From Bacteroidales bacterium (lineage in GTDB: Bacteria; Bacteroidota; Bacteroidia; Bacteroidales; WCHB1-69): a DNA stretch of 34,390 nucleotides. Every line of letters begins with the position of its first letter. Positions within the stretch are counted from its first letter, which is position 1. Location: the NCBI GenBank assembly GCA_012519525.1, contig JAAYQB010000006.1, forward strand, positions 1-34,390, written 5' to 3'. The notes below the pieces were generated by a model. The model saw only the letters and a list, made by a program, of their open reading frames with translations, was not told the origin of the DNA and made no database searches. A program made the position numbers and the translations under genes. Positions 1-10,500 of this stretch are shown piece after piece.

Positions 1-1380
1 AGGCAAGCCGGAATTTTCCGTATTATACACCGTCCAATCGGTACCATCAAATTTAATTAAGCCCCTTGCTCCTATCCATTTATTGCCCTGAGCGTCTATG
101 ACAAGAGAACTAATATAAATAGAAGACAAGTCGAATTTACCTGCATTATACACCCTCCAATTAAACCCGTCAAATTTGACCAATCCGCCACCCCAAGTTC
201 CTATCCATTTATCGCCCTCTGCGTCTATAGCAATAGACTCAATATTATTATTAAGCAAGCCGGAATTAGAAGTATTATATACCGTCCAATCGGTACCATC
301 AAATTTAATTAAGCCATACATAGTTCCTATCCATCTATTTCCATAACTGTCGATGGCAATAGAAGTAACAAAATTAGAACTTGAAGGCAAACCCGGGTAG
401 TTTGTATTGATAAAAATCGTTTCACGGGTGTTTTTATTCAATTTTACTAAGCCACTACCATCAGTTCCTATCCATTTATTACCTTGACTATCTATGATAA
501 AAGAAGTAATTCCATTACCAAATAAATCTAAATCAGAAGTATTATATGTTACCCAGTCAACATCATCAAATTTAGCTAAACCACCAAAATAAGTTCCTAC
601 CCATTTATTCCCCTGTGCGTCTATGGCAAGAAAAGTAATCCTATTATCAGGTAAGTCGGAATTATTTTTATTATACACCGTCCAATTGCTTCCATCAAAT
701 TTACTTAAACCATTTCTATCTGTTCCTATCCATATATTTCCCTGAGCATCTATGGCAAGAGAAGTAATTTTATTATCGGACAAGCCGGAATTAGAGGTAT
801 TATACACTGTCCTATTAATGCCATCAAATTTGATTAACCCCTTCCAAGTTCCTATCCATTTATTACCCTGTGCGTCTAAAGCAATAGAAGCAACATAATT
901 AGAAGGAAAACCGGAATTAGAGGTATTATACACCGTCCAATTGACACCGTCGAATTTGGCTAAACCACTCCAATAAGTTCCTATCCATTTATTGCCCTGA
1001 TTATCTATAGCAAGAGAAAGAATCCTATTATCAGGCAAACCGGAATTTTCCGTATTATACACCGTCCAATTGACACCATCAAATTTGACTAAACCAGCCG
1101 AAGTTCCTATCCATTTATTGCCCTTATCATCTATAGCAAGAGAAGTAATCCTAGCATTAGGAAAGCCGGGATGGTTTTTAGTAATAATAATCTTTTCATG
1201 GGTGTTTTTATTGAGTTTTACTAAATTACCTCCTCTTGTTCCAATCCACAAATAATCTCCTTCGATGGCAATGGCTGTTACATGATTCCCATCGGTATTA
1301 TAAGTAATCCATTGCGGATTTTGTGCTTTAGCTATGCATAGCATAAATAAAACAGCAAATAAAAAACTAATTTGTCTCAT
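1..1380 (-). CDS. Secreted two-component-regulator-type beta-propeller protein, partial (copy 1)
   Basis: The reading frame starts at the ATG at 1380 and stays open for 460 codons to the left edge, so the C-terminus lies outside the window. It opens with a signal peptide (MRQISFLFAVLFMLCIAKAQ, cleavage after AKA). Repeats of 42-47 residues follow, of the form WIGTxxGLVKFDGxNWTVYNxxNSGLPxNxxxSLAIDAQGNK, matching the Reg_prop blades of hybrid two-component sensors. Spacing between successive WIGT codons is always a multiple of three, so I see no frameshift. Ten blades are visible. The neighbour at 1574-3457 is a blade-for-blade paralogue with a related 5' region, so roughly 165 residues are probably missing. 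In the visible part there is no kinase, YYY or DNA-binding domain; function is unknown, perhaps surface or periplasmic ligand binding. Confidence 0.9.
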   Translation of the reverse strand, partial: MRQISFLFAVLFMLCIAKAQNPQWITYNTDGNHVTAIAIEGDYLWIGTRGGNLVKLNKNTHEKIIITKNHPGFPNARITSLAIDDKGNKWIGTSAGLVKFDGVNWTVYNTENSGLPDNRILSLAIDNQGNKWIGTYWSGLAKFDGVNWTVYNTSNSGFPSNYVASIALDAQGNKWIGTWKGLIKFDGINRTVYNTSNSGLSDNKITSLAIDAQGNIWIGTDRNGLSKFDGSNWTVYNKNNSDLPDNRITFLAIDAQGNKWVGTYFGGLAKFDDVDWVTYNTSDLDLFGNGITSFIIDSQGNKWIGTDGSGLVKLNKNTRETIFINTNYPGLPSSSNFVTSIAIDSYGNRWIGTMYGLIKFDGTDWTVYNTSNSGLLNNNIESIAIDAEGDKWIGTWGGGLVKFDGFNWRVYNAGKFDLSSIYISSLVIDAQGNKWIGARGLIKFDGTDWTVYNTENSGLP

Positions 1381-1460
1381 AATCAGCATATTTTATCAAC
1401 ATCTCTTAATTTCGTATATTTTAATATGATAGGTGCATTAACATCTTAAAATAACACTTT

Positions 1461-1469
1461 GCAAAAGTA
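1461..1469 (-). promoter_or_regulatory. Bacteroidota -7 element of propeller copy 1
   Basis: On the minus strand this reads TACTTTTGC, matching the TAnnTTTG consensus. It lies 81 nt upstream of the start at 1380. The same element occurs at almost the same distance upstream of copy 2, inside a similar leader, so the promoter was duplicated with the gene. No clear -33 box is seen. Confidence 0.65.
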
Positions 1470-1573
1470 AACATTTTTTTATATGCACTACTATTTATTA
1501 CAAAAATTAAACATCATTGTTAGTATCTCATTTATTTAAAATTATTGAAAATCCTAAAAGTGGAAAAAAGGCA

Positions 1574-3457
1574 TCATTTTGTTGAAATAACAACTCCTTT
1601 TTCATTAAACACAACCAAACCGTTATACCAAGTTCCTATCCATTTATTGCCCTGTGCGTCTATGGTAAGAGATTTAACATAATTCAATGGTAAATCGGAA
1701 TTATCTTTATTATATACCGTCCAAGTAACCTCATCAAATTTGGCTAAGCCTACACCATCAGTTCCTATCCATTTATTTTCTTGTTCATCTATAACAACAA
1801 AAGTAATACTATTATTAGGCAAGCCGGAATTTTCCTTATCATATACCGTCCAAGTAACCCCATCAAATTTAGCTAAGCCTCCGCCATTAGTTCCTATCCA
1901 TTTATTTCCTTGACCGTCTACGGCGATAGAACTAATAAAATTATGAGGTAAGCCGGAATTATCCGTATGGTAAATTGTCCATTTGGTCCCATCATATTTG
2001 ACTAAACCAACCGAAGTCCCTATCCATTTATTGCCCTGTGCGTCTATGACTACAGAATAAATATCACTATAAGGCATGCCGGAATTACCTGAAGTATACA
2101 CCGTAGAATTAGTCCCATCAAATTTGACTAAGCCTCCCAAAATTCCTGCCCATTTATTTTCCTGAGCGTCTATGGCAATAGAACTAACACAAATAGAAGA
2201 AAAGTAGAAATTATCTATATTACACATCGTCCAATTAAGCCCGTCAAATTTGACCAATCCTCCGCCCCAAGTTCCTATCCATTTATTTCCTTGTGCGTCT
2301 ATAGCAAGAGACCTAACTTTATTATTAGGCAAACCGGAATTAAAAGTGTTATACACCGTCCAATTATTCCCATCAAATTTAACTAAGCCTCCGCCATTAG
2401 TTCCTATCCATCTATTCCCTTGACTGTCTATGGCAATAGAAGTAATAAAATTAGAACTTGAAGGCAAACTCGGGTAGTTTGTATTGATAAAAATCGTTTC
2501 ATGGGTATTTTTACTCAATTTTACTAAACCACCACCATCAGTTCCTATCCATTTATTTTCTTGACCATCTATGATAACAGAAGTAATAATATTACCGGAC
2601 AATCCGAAATCAGAGGTATTATATACTAACCAGTCAACATCATCAAATTTGGCTAAGCCACCTAAATAAGTTCCTATCCATTTATTGCCCTGAGCGTCTA
2701 TGGCAACAGAAGTAATATCATTATTAGGTAAGTTGGAATTAGAAGTATTATATACCGTCCAATTGGTACCATCAAATTTGGCTAAACCATCTCTAGTTCC
2801 TATCCATTTATTGCCCTTACCATCTATGGCAAGAGACATAACATTATTATCAGGCAAAGCGGAATTATTTCTATTATATATCGTCCAATTAACACCGTCA
2901 AATTTGATTAAACCCCTCCAAGTTCCTATCCATTTATTCCCCTGAGCATCTACAGTAAGAGAAAAAACAGAATGAATAGGCAAGCCGGAATTATCTTTAT
3001 TATATACCGTCCAATTAACACCGTCAAATTTAACTAAGCCTACACCATCACTTCCTATCCATTTATTTCCCTGTGCGTCTATGGCAAGAGATTTAACATA
3101 ATTAGATGACAAACCTGAATTATTTTTATTATACACCGTCCAAGTACTCCCATCAAATTTAACTAAGCCTCCACCGGCAGTCCCTATCCATTTATTGCCC
3201 TTACCATCTATAGCAAGAGAAGTAATCATACAATTAGGGAAACCGGGATAATTTTTAGTAATAAAAATCTTTTTATGGTTTTTTTTATTGATTTTTACCA
3301 AGTCACCCCCTCTTGTTCCAATCCACAAATAATCTCTCTCAATAACAATGCTTGTTACATGATTTCCATCGGTACTATAAGTAATCCATTGCGGATTTTG
3401 TGCTTTAGCTATGCATAGCATAAATAAAACAGCAAATAAAAAAATAATTCGTCTCAT
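1574..3457 (-). CDS. Secreted 14-blade beta-propeller protein (copy 2)
   Basis: A complete 627-residue protein with a signal peptide (MRRIIFLFAVLFMLCIAKAQ). It carries 14 Reg_prop-like repeats with WIGT cores, enough for two seven-bladed propellers. Blades 1 and 7 differ from the rest: in place of KFDGxNWTVYN they carry KNxHExIFIxxNYPxxP. The protein ends shortly after the last blade (GLVVFNEKGVVISTK). It has no transmembrane segment, histidine kinase, YYY domain or type IX C-terminal sorting domain that I can recognise. It is therefore a free-standing exported propeller, unlike the hybrid two-component sensors where these blades are best known. It sits 193 nt upstream of its paralogue on the same strand. 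Each copy has its own promoter-like element. Function is unknown; binding of a glycan or other ligand is inference only. Confidence 0.9.
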   Translation of the reverse strand: MRRIIFLFAVLFMLCIAKAQNPQWITYSTDGNHVTSIVIERDYLWIGTRGGDLVKINKKNHKKIFITKNYPGFPNCMITSLAIDGKGNKWIGTAGGGLVKFDGSTWTVYNKNNSGLSSNYVKSLAIDAQGNKWIGSDGVGLVKFDGVNWTVYNKDNSGLPIHSVFSLTVDAQGNKWIGTWRGLIKFDGVNWTIYNRNNSALPDNNVMSLAIDGKGNKWIGTRDGLAKFDGTNWTVYNTSNSNLPNNDITSVAIDAQGNKWIGTYLGGLAKFDDVDWLVYNTSDFGLSGNIITSVIIDGQENKWIGTDGGGLVKLSKNTHETIFINTNYPSLPSSSNFITSIAIDSQGNRWIGTNGGGLVKFDGNNWTVYNTFNSGLPNNKVRSLAIDAQGNKWIGTWGGGLVKFDGLNWTMCNIDNFYFSSICVSSIAIDAQENKWAGILGGLVKFDGTNSTVYTSGNSGMPYSDIYSVVIDAQGNKWIGTSVGLVKYDGTKWTIYHTDNSGLPHNFISSIAVDGQGNKWIGTNGGGLAKFDGVTWTVYDKENSGLPNNSITFVVIDEQENKWIGTDGVGLAKFDEVTWTVYNKDNSDLPLNYVKSLTIDAQGNKWIGTWYNGLVVFNEKGVVISTK

Positions 3458-3535
3458 AATCAGTATGTTTTATTAACACTTATTAATTTTGTATTTGTTA
3501 ATATACGAGGTACATTAACGTTAAAATAACACCTT

Positions 3536-3544
3536 GCAAAAGTA
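3536..3544 (-). promoter_or_regulatory. Bacteroidota -7 element of propeller copy 2
   Basis: The minus strand reads TACTTTTGC, 79 nt upstream of the start at 3457. The leader is alignable with that of copy 1; both contain the block GCAAAAGTAAACATTTTTTT as read on the plus strand. Confidence 0.65.
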
Positions 3545-3644
3545 AACATTTTTTTATATGTAATACTGTTTTTGTAAAAAAAACTCCTAAAAAAGGAAAA
3601 GTATATCGCACTTTGAGTGAATAGAAATAAGCCGAAAAACAACT

Positions 3645-3676
3645 ATTCATCGGATGATTCAAATCATCCGATGAAT
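3645..3676. repeat. Perfect 15-bp palindrome with 2-nt centre
   Basis: ATTCATCGGATGATT, then CA, then AATCATCCGATGAAT form a perfect inverted repeat. Each arm also contains the smaller near-palindrome TCATCSGATGA, so alternative hairpins are possible. The smaller motif recurs at 27915-27925. It lies between the divergent propeller and ruvA genes. It could be a REP-like element or a protein-binding site; no long T-run follows, so a simple terminator is less likely. Confidence 0.8.
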
Positions 3677-3712
3677 GGATAACGCAATAAACTCACAACC
3701 AACTGAAAATCA

Positions 3713-3741
3713 CACCTCCCCTCTTAGAGAGGGCAAGGGTG
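3713..3741. repeat. GC-rich imperfect hairpin repeat
   Basis: CACC, CCCTCT, a 3-nt loop, AGAGGG and GGTG form a nested stem in an otherwise AT-rich intergenic region. Its composition resembles the interspersed GC-rich hairpin repeats seen between genes in many Bacteroidota genomes. The rest of 3458-3931 holds the palindrome, the propeller promoter and AT-rich sequence without a credible gene. Confidence 0.5.
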
Positions 3742-3931
3742 AGTCAAATCGGGTGGAATCAATAAAAGTAGATGTTAATAAAAGCAAATTGACTAATTTT
3801 GAATTTTTATCGGTCGATAGCATAAGCTAATATTTTTATATACTGATAATTATTATTTTTTTTCATAATTGTATATATCTTTTCAAAAATTTACGTTATA
3901 TAAAACTGAAACATGTAATGATAATACGAAA

Positions 3932-4522
3932 ATGATAGCTTATATTCAAGGAAAATTAATTGAAAAAACGCCTACTTATGCCGTGATAGACTGTAGCGGT
4001 GTAGGTTTTATGCTCAATATATCCCTTAACACCTACTCTGCCCTACCCGATGTCAATCAAGATTGTAAACTATTTACACATTTATCTATTAAAGAAGATG
4101 CACACACTTTGTATGCCTTTGCAAGCGAAGCCGAAAGACAAATTTTTCGCTTACTCATCACCGTATCGGGAATCGGCGTCAATACGGCACGCATGATTTT
4201 ATCTTCTATCAATCATAGAGATTTAGTAACTTACATAAGTTCTGAAAATGCCGATATATTGCAATCCATCAAAGGCATAGGTGCCAAAACTGCACAACGT
4301 ATCATTATTGACTTAAAAGATAAAATACTAAAAACAGATATCGAACCTACGGAAACATTGTTAGCAGCAAACAATAATAACGCCAACGAAGCGTTATCTG
4401 CACTGATATTATTAGGTTTTTCAAAGCAAGTTGCCGGAAAAGCTATTAGTAAAGTTCTAAAGTCATCTTCAGGCGACTTATCTGTTGAAGAACTCATTAA
4501 ACATGCGTTAAAAATATTGTAG
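3932..4522 (+). CDS. ruvA: Holliday junction DNA helicase subunit RuvA
   Basis: A 196-residue protein. RuvA tetramers bind four-way junctions and load the RuvB motor for branch migration. The N-terminal OB-fold begins MIAYIQGKLIEK (about residues 1-63). Two helix-hairpin-helix motifs follow, VSGIGVNTAR near 78-87 and IKGIGAKTAQR near 113-123, then an acidic linker with an Asn run (about 136-150) and the RuvB-binding domain III (about 151-196). I chose the ATG at 3932 because RuvA proteins begin at this motif; the frame continues upstream to an ATG at 3869, but those 21 residues resemble nothing in the family. sprA starts 21 nt downstream on the same strand, an arrangement I recall from other Bacteroidota. 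ruvB and ruvC are not in the window. Confidence 0.97.
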   Translation: MIAYIQGKLIEKTPTYAVIDCSGVGFMLNISLNTYSALPDVNQDCKLFTHLSIKEDAHTLYAFASEAERQIFRLLITVSGIGVNTARMILSSINHRDLVTYISSENADILQSIKGIGAKTAQRIIIDLKDKILKTDIEPTETLLAANNNNANEALSALILLGFSKQVAGKAISKVLKSSSGDLSVEELIKHALKIL

Positions 4523-4543
4523 TTTTTAGATTAATATATTGAG

Positions 4544-7500
4544 GTGAAAGTAATAAAGAAATCTTACTACATATTTTATATATTATTACATCTGGTAATA
4601 ATATATTCTTTTGTGCAAGTAGCCCATGCTAACAAACTTTTTTTTGATGCTTATATTTTTCCGAACGATACGGGAAAAAAAATAGTTCCACAACCTTCTA
4701 CTAATCCGTTTCAACAAACGCCTTCCAGTCCGTTTTACTTAAAAGACCCTAAAAACTTCTCAACAAAAATTGAGTATGACCCTAAAAACAACAATTACAA
4801 TTTCCAACAAAAAATAGGCAATACCAATTTTGGCAACCCCGGTAGCATGTCTCTCGACGAATACCTCCAATACGATATTCAAAAAGCGATGAGAGATTAT
4901 TGGCGTCAACGTTCCGGCATTGGCATCAACACCGAATCGCAGCAAGGTATTATTCCTCAAATACGTGTGCCGAGCGAAGCCTTTGAACATATATTCGGAA
5001 GCAGTTTAATTGACATTAAACCTTCAGGCTCTGTCGAATTAAAATTCGGTTTAATTCACACCCAAAACGACAACACTTCTTTAAACACGGACGCACGCCG
5101 ACAAACACGCTTCGATTTTGACCAAAACATTCAAGTCAATTTAAAAGCCAGCATAGGCGACAAGATACATTATAACATGAGTTATAGTACTGAAACCTCT
5201 TTTAATTTTGAAAATAAATACAAACTCGGTTATGAAGGAAAAGAAGATGAAATTATTAAATTAATAGAATTTGGCGATGTTAACCTTCCTTTAAACAGTA
5301 CGTTAATACAAGGCTCGCAAACTTTATTCGGTGTCAAAACCCAATTGCAATTTGGAAAAACAACACTCACTACCGTTATTTCACAACAAAAAGGCGACAA
5401 AACCAATATTGTAGTCGAAAACGGAGCCGAAATGACGGAATTTGAGTTTAAAGCCGATGATTATGAAGAAAACAGACACTTCTTCCTTGCTCAATACTTC
5501 TATGATACTTACGGAGAAGCCATGGCAACACTGCCATTAATTAACTCAAAAGTTACGATTACAAAAATCGAAGTATGGAGAACCAATATAGGTTCTGCAG
5601 TACAGGAAAACAGAAATATCGTAGCACTTGCCGACTTAGGAGAAATTAACCCTCATAATGCCAATGTAAAACGTAATGCAGCCTATCGCCACAACTATCC
5701 TGATAGCAATGCAAACGATTTATTGCAAAACATGGACTACAATAAATTGAGAAATATTAATACGGCAAGCACTTATTTGGAAAGCAAAGGAATGGTTGCC
5801 GGCTTGGATTATGAAAAAATAGAATCTGCCAGATTATTAAGTCCCAGCGAATATACTTTTAATAGCAAACTTGGATTTATCTCATTAACTTCCAAGCTAA
5901 ATGCCGACCAAGCATTAGCCGTAGCTTTTCAATACACTGTCATTGGCGACCCTAATATCTATCAGGTAGGACAATTTTCAAACGAAGTACAAACGCCGGG
6001 TTGTGTTATTGTAAAATTATTGAAAAGTACAGCCGTCAACACTAAAATTCCGATGTGGAAATTAATGATGAAAAACGTTTATTCACTCAACGCTTATCAA
6101 GTTTCAGGAGAAGAATTTCGTTTAAATATTCTTTATAAAGGAGAAGAAGGAGGAGTCGGATTAGGTTATTTCTCAGAAGTAAGCGAAGACTTAAAAGGCG
6201 TTTCACTCATACGTATTATGGGCTTAGACCGTCTGAACTATCAACAAGCGGCAATCCCCGACGGAGTTTTCGACTTTATTGACGGAGCTGCCACAGTTGG
6301 AGGAACCATTCAAGCCGAATACGGACGTATTTACTTCCCTACTGTCGAACCTTTTGGTAAAGATTTACGCGAAACATTGAAAAACAGTCCGGGAGCAGGC
6401 GATAAATATGCTTTCGATTCATTGTATACAACCACTAAAACCCTTGCTCAACAATATTCTGAAAAAAACAAATACTATTTGGAAGGACGCTATAAGTCCA
6501 CTTACGGCAACGAGATATCGCTCGGTGTTTGGAACATTGCTCAAGGCTCCGTTACCGTTACTGCCGGAGGTGTTACACTCACCGAAGGAGTCGATTATTC
6601 TGTCGACTACAATGCGGGAACCTTGCGTATATTGAACCAAAACTATTTAAGTTCAGGCACACCCATCAATATTTCCGTAGAAAGCACCAACGTCATGGGA
6701 ACCACAAAAACCATGTTCGGATTGCATGTCGACCATGCCTTAAACAAGGACATGGTAATAGGTGCTACCCTCTTAAATTTACGAGAAAGAACAGAAACTT
6801 TCAAAGTTAATTTTGGAGAAGAACCTATCAATAATACCATTTGGGGATTAAACTTTGCCATGCAAAAAGACGTTCGAGCAATTACAAAAGCTTTGAATTA
6901 TCTTCCTATCTATAAAACCAAGCAAGAATCAAGTATTCAATTCGATGGAGAATTTGCACACTTTATTCCGGGACATACTCGCAGCATAGGTAGAGGCAAT
7001 AAAGCACAACTGTATGTTGACGACTTTGAAGCAGCAAAAACAACCATTAATTTAACTACACCCGGTTTTTGGTTTTTAGCAAGCACACCTCAACACCAAA
7101 CTAAAAAAGGCATGTTTCCTGAAGCAGCATTGGGAAGTGGCTTACAATACGGTTTTAATAGAGCTAAAATAGCATGGTACATTATTGACCCTCTCTTTCA
7201 CAATAATAGCTCTTCAACACCTTCTAATATTACCGCAGACGACAAGTCGGAAATGTATTCACGACGTATTTTAATAAAAGAAGTTTTCCCTTATAAAAGC
7301 ATTGACGCTACAAGTCAAGACCCTTATTTATCCGTATTAAATTTGGCTTTTTATCCGAAAGAACGAGGTCCTTACAATTATGATGCCTTAGGTGTGGCGG
7401 GAATTTCTGCAGGATTAAATAGCGACGGAAGTTTAAAAAATCCGGAAACTCGTTGGGGAGGAATTATGAGAAAATTAGAATCTACTGATTTTGAAACATC

Positions 7501-10500
7501 TAATATTGAATACATTGAATTTTGGATGATGGACCCATTTTATGGAAATCCTAATCACAGCGGTGGAAAATTATATTTTAATTTAGGAGATATATCGGAA
7601 GACATATTACGCGACGGACGGAAAAGTTTCGAACATGGATTACCACCCGACGGAAGTGATGAAAATGTTGATTATACGATATGGGGAAGGGTACCTAATA
7701 CACAATCTATTGTTTCCGCTTTCGATAATTCGGTAGCTTCGAGAAAATACCAAGACGTTGGCTATGACGGACTTTACGACTCTTTGGAACGTATTCATTT
7801 CAGCGATTATTTAGCTACCGTAAAAGGAATCCTTAGTGCCGACGCATACACAGCAATAGCCAACGACCCTTCAGCCGATAATTACCACTACTTCAGAGGA
7901 AGTAAGTATGACAACGATAATATTAAAATATTAGAAAGATACAAATATTTCAACAATACGGAAGGAAATTCTCCTACCGACGATGATAACCCTGAAAAAT
8001 ATCCTACGCAATCCTCATCTTATCCCAATATGGAAGACATCAACAACGACAATACCTTAAGTGAAGATGAACGATATTATCAATACGTCGTTGAATTAAA
8101 TCCTGATAAAATGCAGATTGGCGAAAGCTACATTGTTGATATTATGGAAAACCAAAATGTACGTTTAGAAAACGGCAAAGTAGTAGCTATCAAATGGTAT
8201 CAATTTAAAATCCCGATTCGCAAACCCGACGAAGTGATAGGCAGTATTAGCGATTTTTCTTCTATCCGCTTTATGCGTATGTTTTTAAAAGGATTTAAAG
8301 AAGATGTTGTCTGCCGTTTCGGAACACTTGAATTAGTAAGAGGCGATTGGAGACAATACACAAAAGATCTTAAACAAAACGGAGATTATCCTATAGGAAT
8401 CGTTAACGACAACACTAGTTTCTACGTATCTACTTTAAGTCTCGAAGAAAACTATCATCGCAAACCCATTCCTTATCGTATGCCCGGAGGTTTGGAAAGA
8501 GAAGAGATATACTCCCCTACCAATACCATTAAAGAACTCAACGAGCAAAGTGTTACCATGAAAGTAACCAACTTAATCGACGGCGATGCTCGTGCTATTT
8601 ATAAAAACACCAACTTCGACTTCAGACGATTCAAAGTATTACGCTTTTATCTACATGCCGAAAAAGTATTTGAAGAAGAGCAACTCCAACAAGGTGATGT
8701 TACTTTCTTTATCCGCTTAGGCTCCGATGCTTCCGAAAATTATTACGAATATGAAATTCCTGTTGCTCTAACACCATGGTACACAAAAGACACTGCACTC
8801 ATCTGGCCTTCAGAAAACAACATAGAAATCGAGTTACAAAAGCTAATAGATGCCAAACAAGAAAGAAACATAGCCAACAGAAGCGGTGCCGATTTCCCTC
8901 ACAATGAACCCTATTTGGTAAGAGACGGAAAAAACACCATCCGAGTTGTCGGCGCACCTAACTTAAGCGATATCAACGTTATTGTAATGGGAATTCGTAA
9001 TCCTAAAAAACGAAGCCTTGACGAAAAAGACGATATGCTGCCAAAATCAGTGGAAATATGGGTAAATGAGTTGCGATTAGGCAATTTCGAGGAAAAAGGA
9101 GGTTGGGCGGCAAGAGGTAATTTAAAGGTAAATCTTGCCGATTTAGGCGATGTGTCTTTAGCAGGTAGCATACGAACTGCCGGATTCGGTGCCTTAGAAT
9201 CCAATACTTATACCCGCTTACAAGAAACAATAACGAATTTTGATGTCGCCACTAATTTACAGTTAGGAAAATTTTTACCCGAAAAATGGAGTGTTAGCAT
9301 TCCCTTTCATTACGATTATTCAAGAACTACCAGCACCCCGGAATACAATCCTCTAAATCCGGACGTAAAATTAAAAAATGATTTAAAAACTTATACTTCT
9401 AAACACGATATAGATTCTATTAAAAAACAAACATTAGAAATCGTACAACGTCAAAACTTCAGCTTAATGAATGTCAGTAAAGGCAAAACAGGCAGTGGAA
9501 AAAATTATGTTTGGGGACTTGAAAACTTCGATTTTTCTTATGCTTATACCGAAAAAAACGTACAAGACATTAATTACGAATACGATGATTTAGTTACACA
9601 TAGCGGTGAAATAGGATATACCTATGGCTGGAGTCCGAAAAACTATAAACCCTTTGATAAATTTCAAAAATTAAAATCCATCAAGTGGTTGCAATTACTC
9701 TATGACTTTAATTTTTATCTTCTTCCTAAGTCATTTTCTTTCTCTACCGATATTTATCGTTATTATCAAGAAAGTAAAATACGCAATAAAAGTCGGGGTA
9801 TTATCATAACAGAACCAATGTATGTTAAAGCTTTTGAATGGTCGAGGAACTACACAATAGCATGGGATATCACTCAAGCACTCAAATTTGACTTTTCGGC
9901 TAAAGCCGAATCACTGATTGATGAACCTCAAGGAAGAATAGATACAAGAACAAAAAAAGATTCTATTTGGCACAATGTAGGAAAATTAGGACGAATTAAT
10001 ACTTATTCCCAAAATTTCAACGCCAGCTATCAAATACCTATTAATAAAATACCCTTATTTAGCTTTATAACCAGCAATGTTCGTTATGCTTCTACGTATC
10101 GTTGGGAATTAGCACCTCCTGCCATTGATTATCTTGGTAACAACATAGAAAACTCAAACACCAAACAGTTTAATATCAATGCCGGATTTACAGCTATTTA
10201 CAACAAATCAAAATACCTAAGAAAAGTAAATCAAGGAACTTTCGGAAGCAGTTTATACGATAAACCTATTTTAAAATCAAAGCAAGAACAATGGAATAAA
10301 GAACAACAACAATTACGTGCAAGCAAAAACATCCTCAAAAACGACTCTACTGCCAACGAAGAAGAAGAAGAACCTAAACAAACTAAAAACTACGGTAAGG
10401 AAGTTTTAGATAATTTTCTACGTTTATTAATGTTAGTTAAAAATGTTTCTTTTTCTTATACCGAAGGAAACGGAATTTCCTTACCGGGATATATGCTTAG

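Noticed and set aside
1070-2945. Plus-strand frames with repeated PSNLTKPxEVPIHLLPL-like text
   Set aside because: They are the antisense of the propeller blades and carry no independent signals.
1-3457. Regular repeats of about 126-129 nt that look like a DNA tandem array or CRISPR
   Set aside because: Spacing is always a multiple of three and the repeats translate into propeller blades with conserved WIGT cores; they are coding repeats.
3460-3642. 60-codon minus-strand frame upstream of propeller copy 2
   Set aside because: It overlaps the promoter and leader of that gene and has AT-driven composition.
3869-3931. Upstream ATG extending RuvA by 21 residues
   Set aside because: RuvA proteins begin at MIAYIxG; the extension has no family similarity and the sequence is leader-like.
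6408-6861. Several overlapping frames on both strands inside sprA
   Set aside because: Shadow frames of a long, clearly recognised gene.
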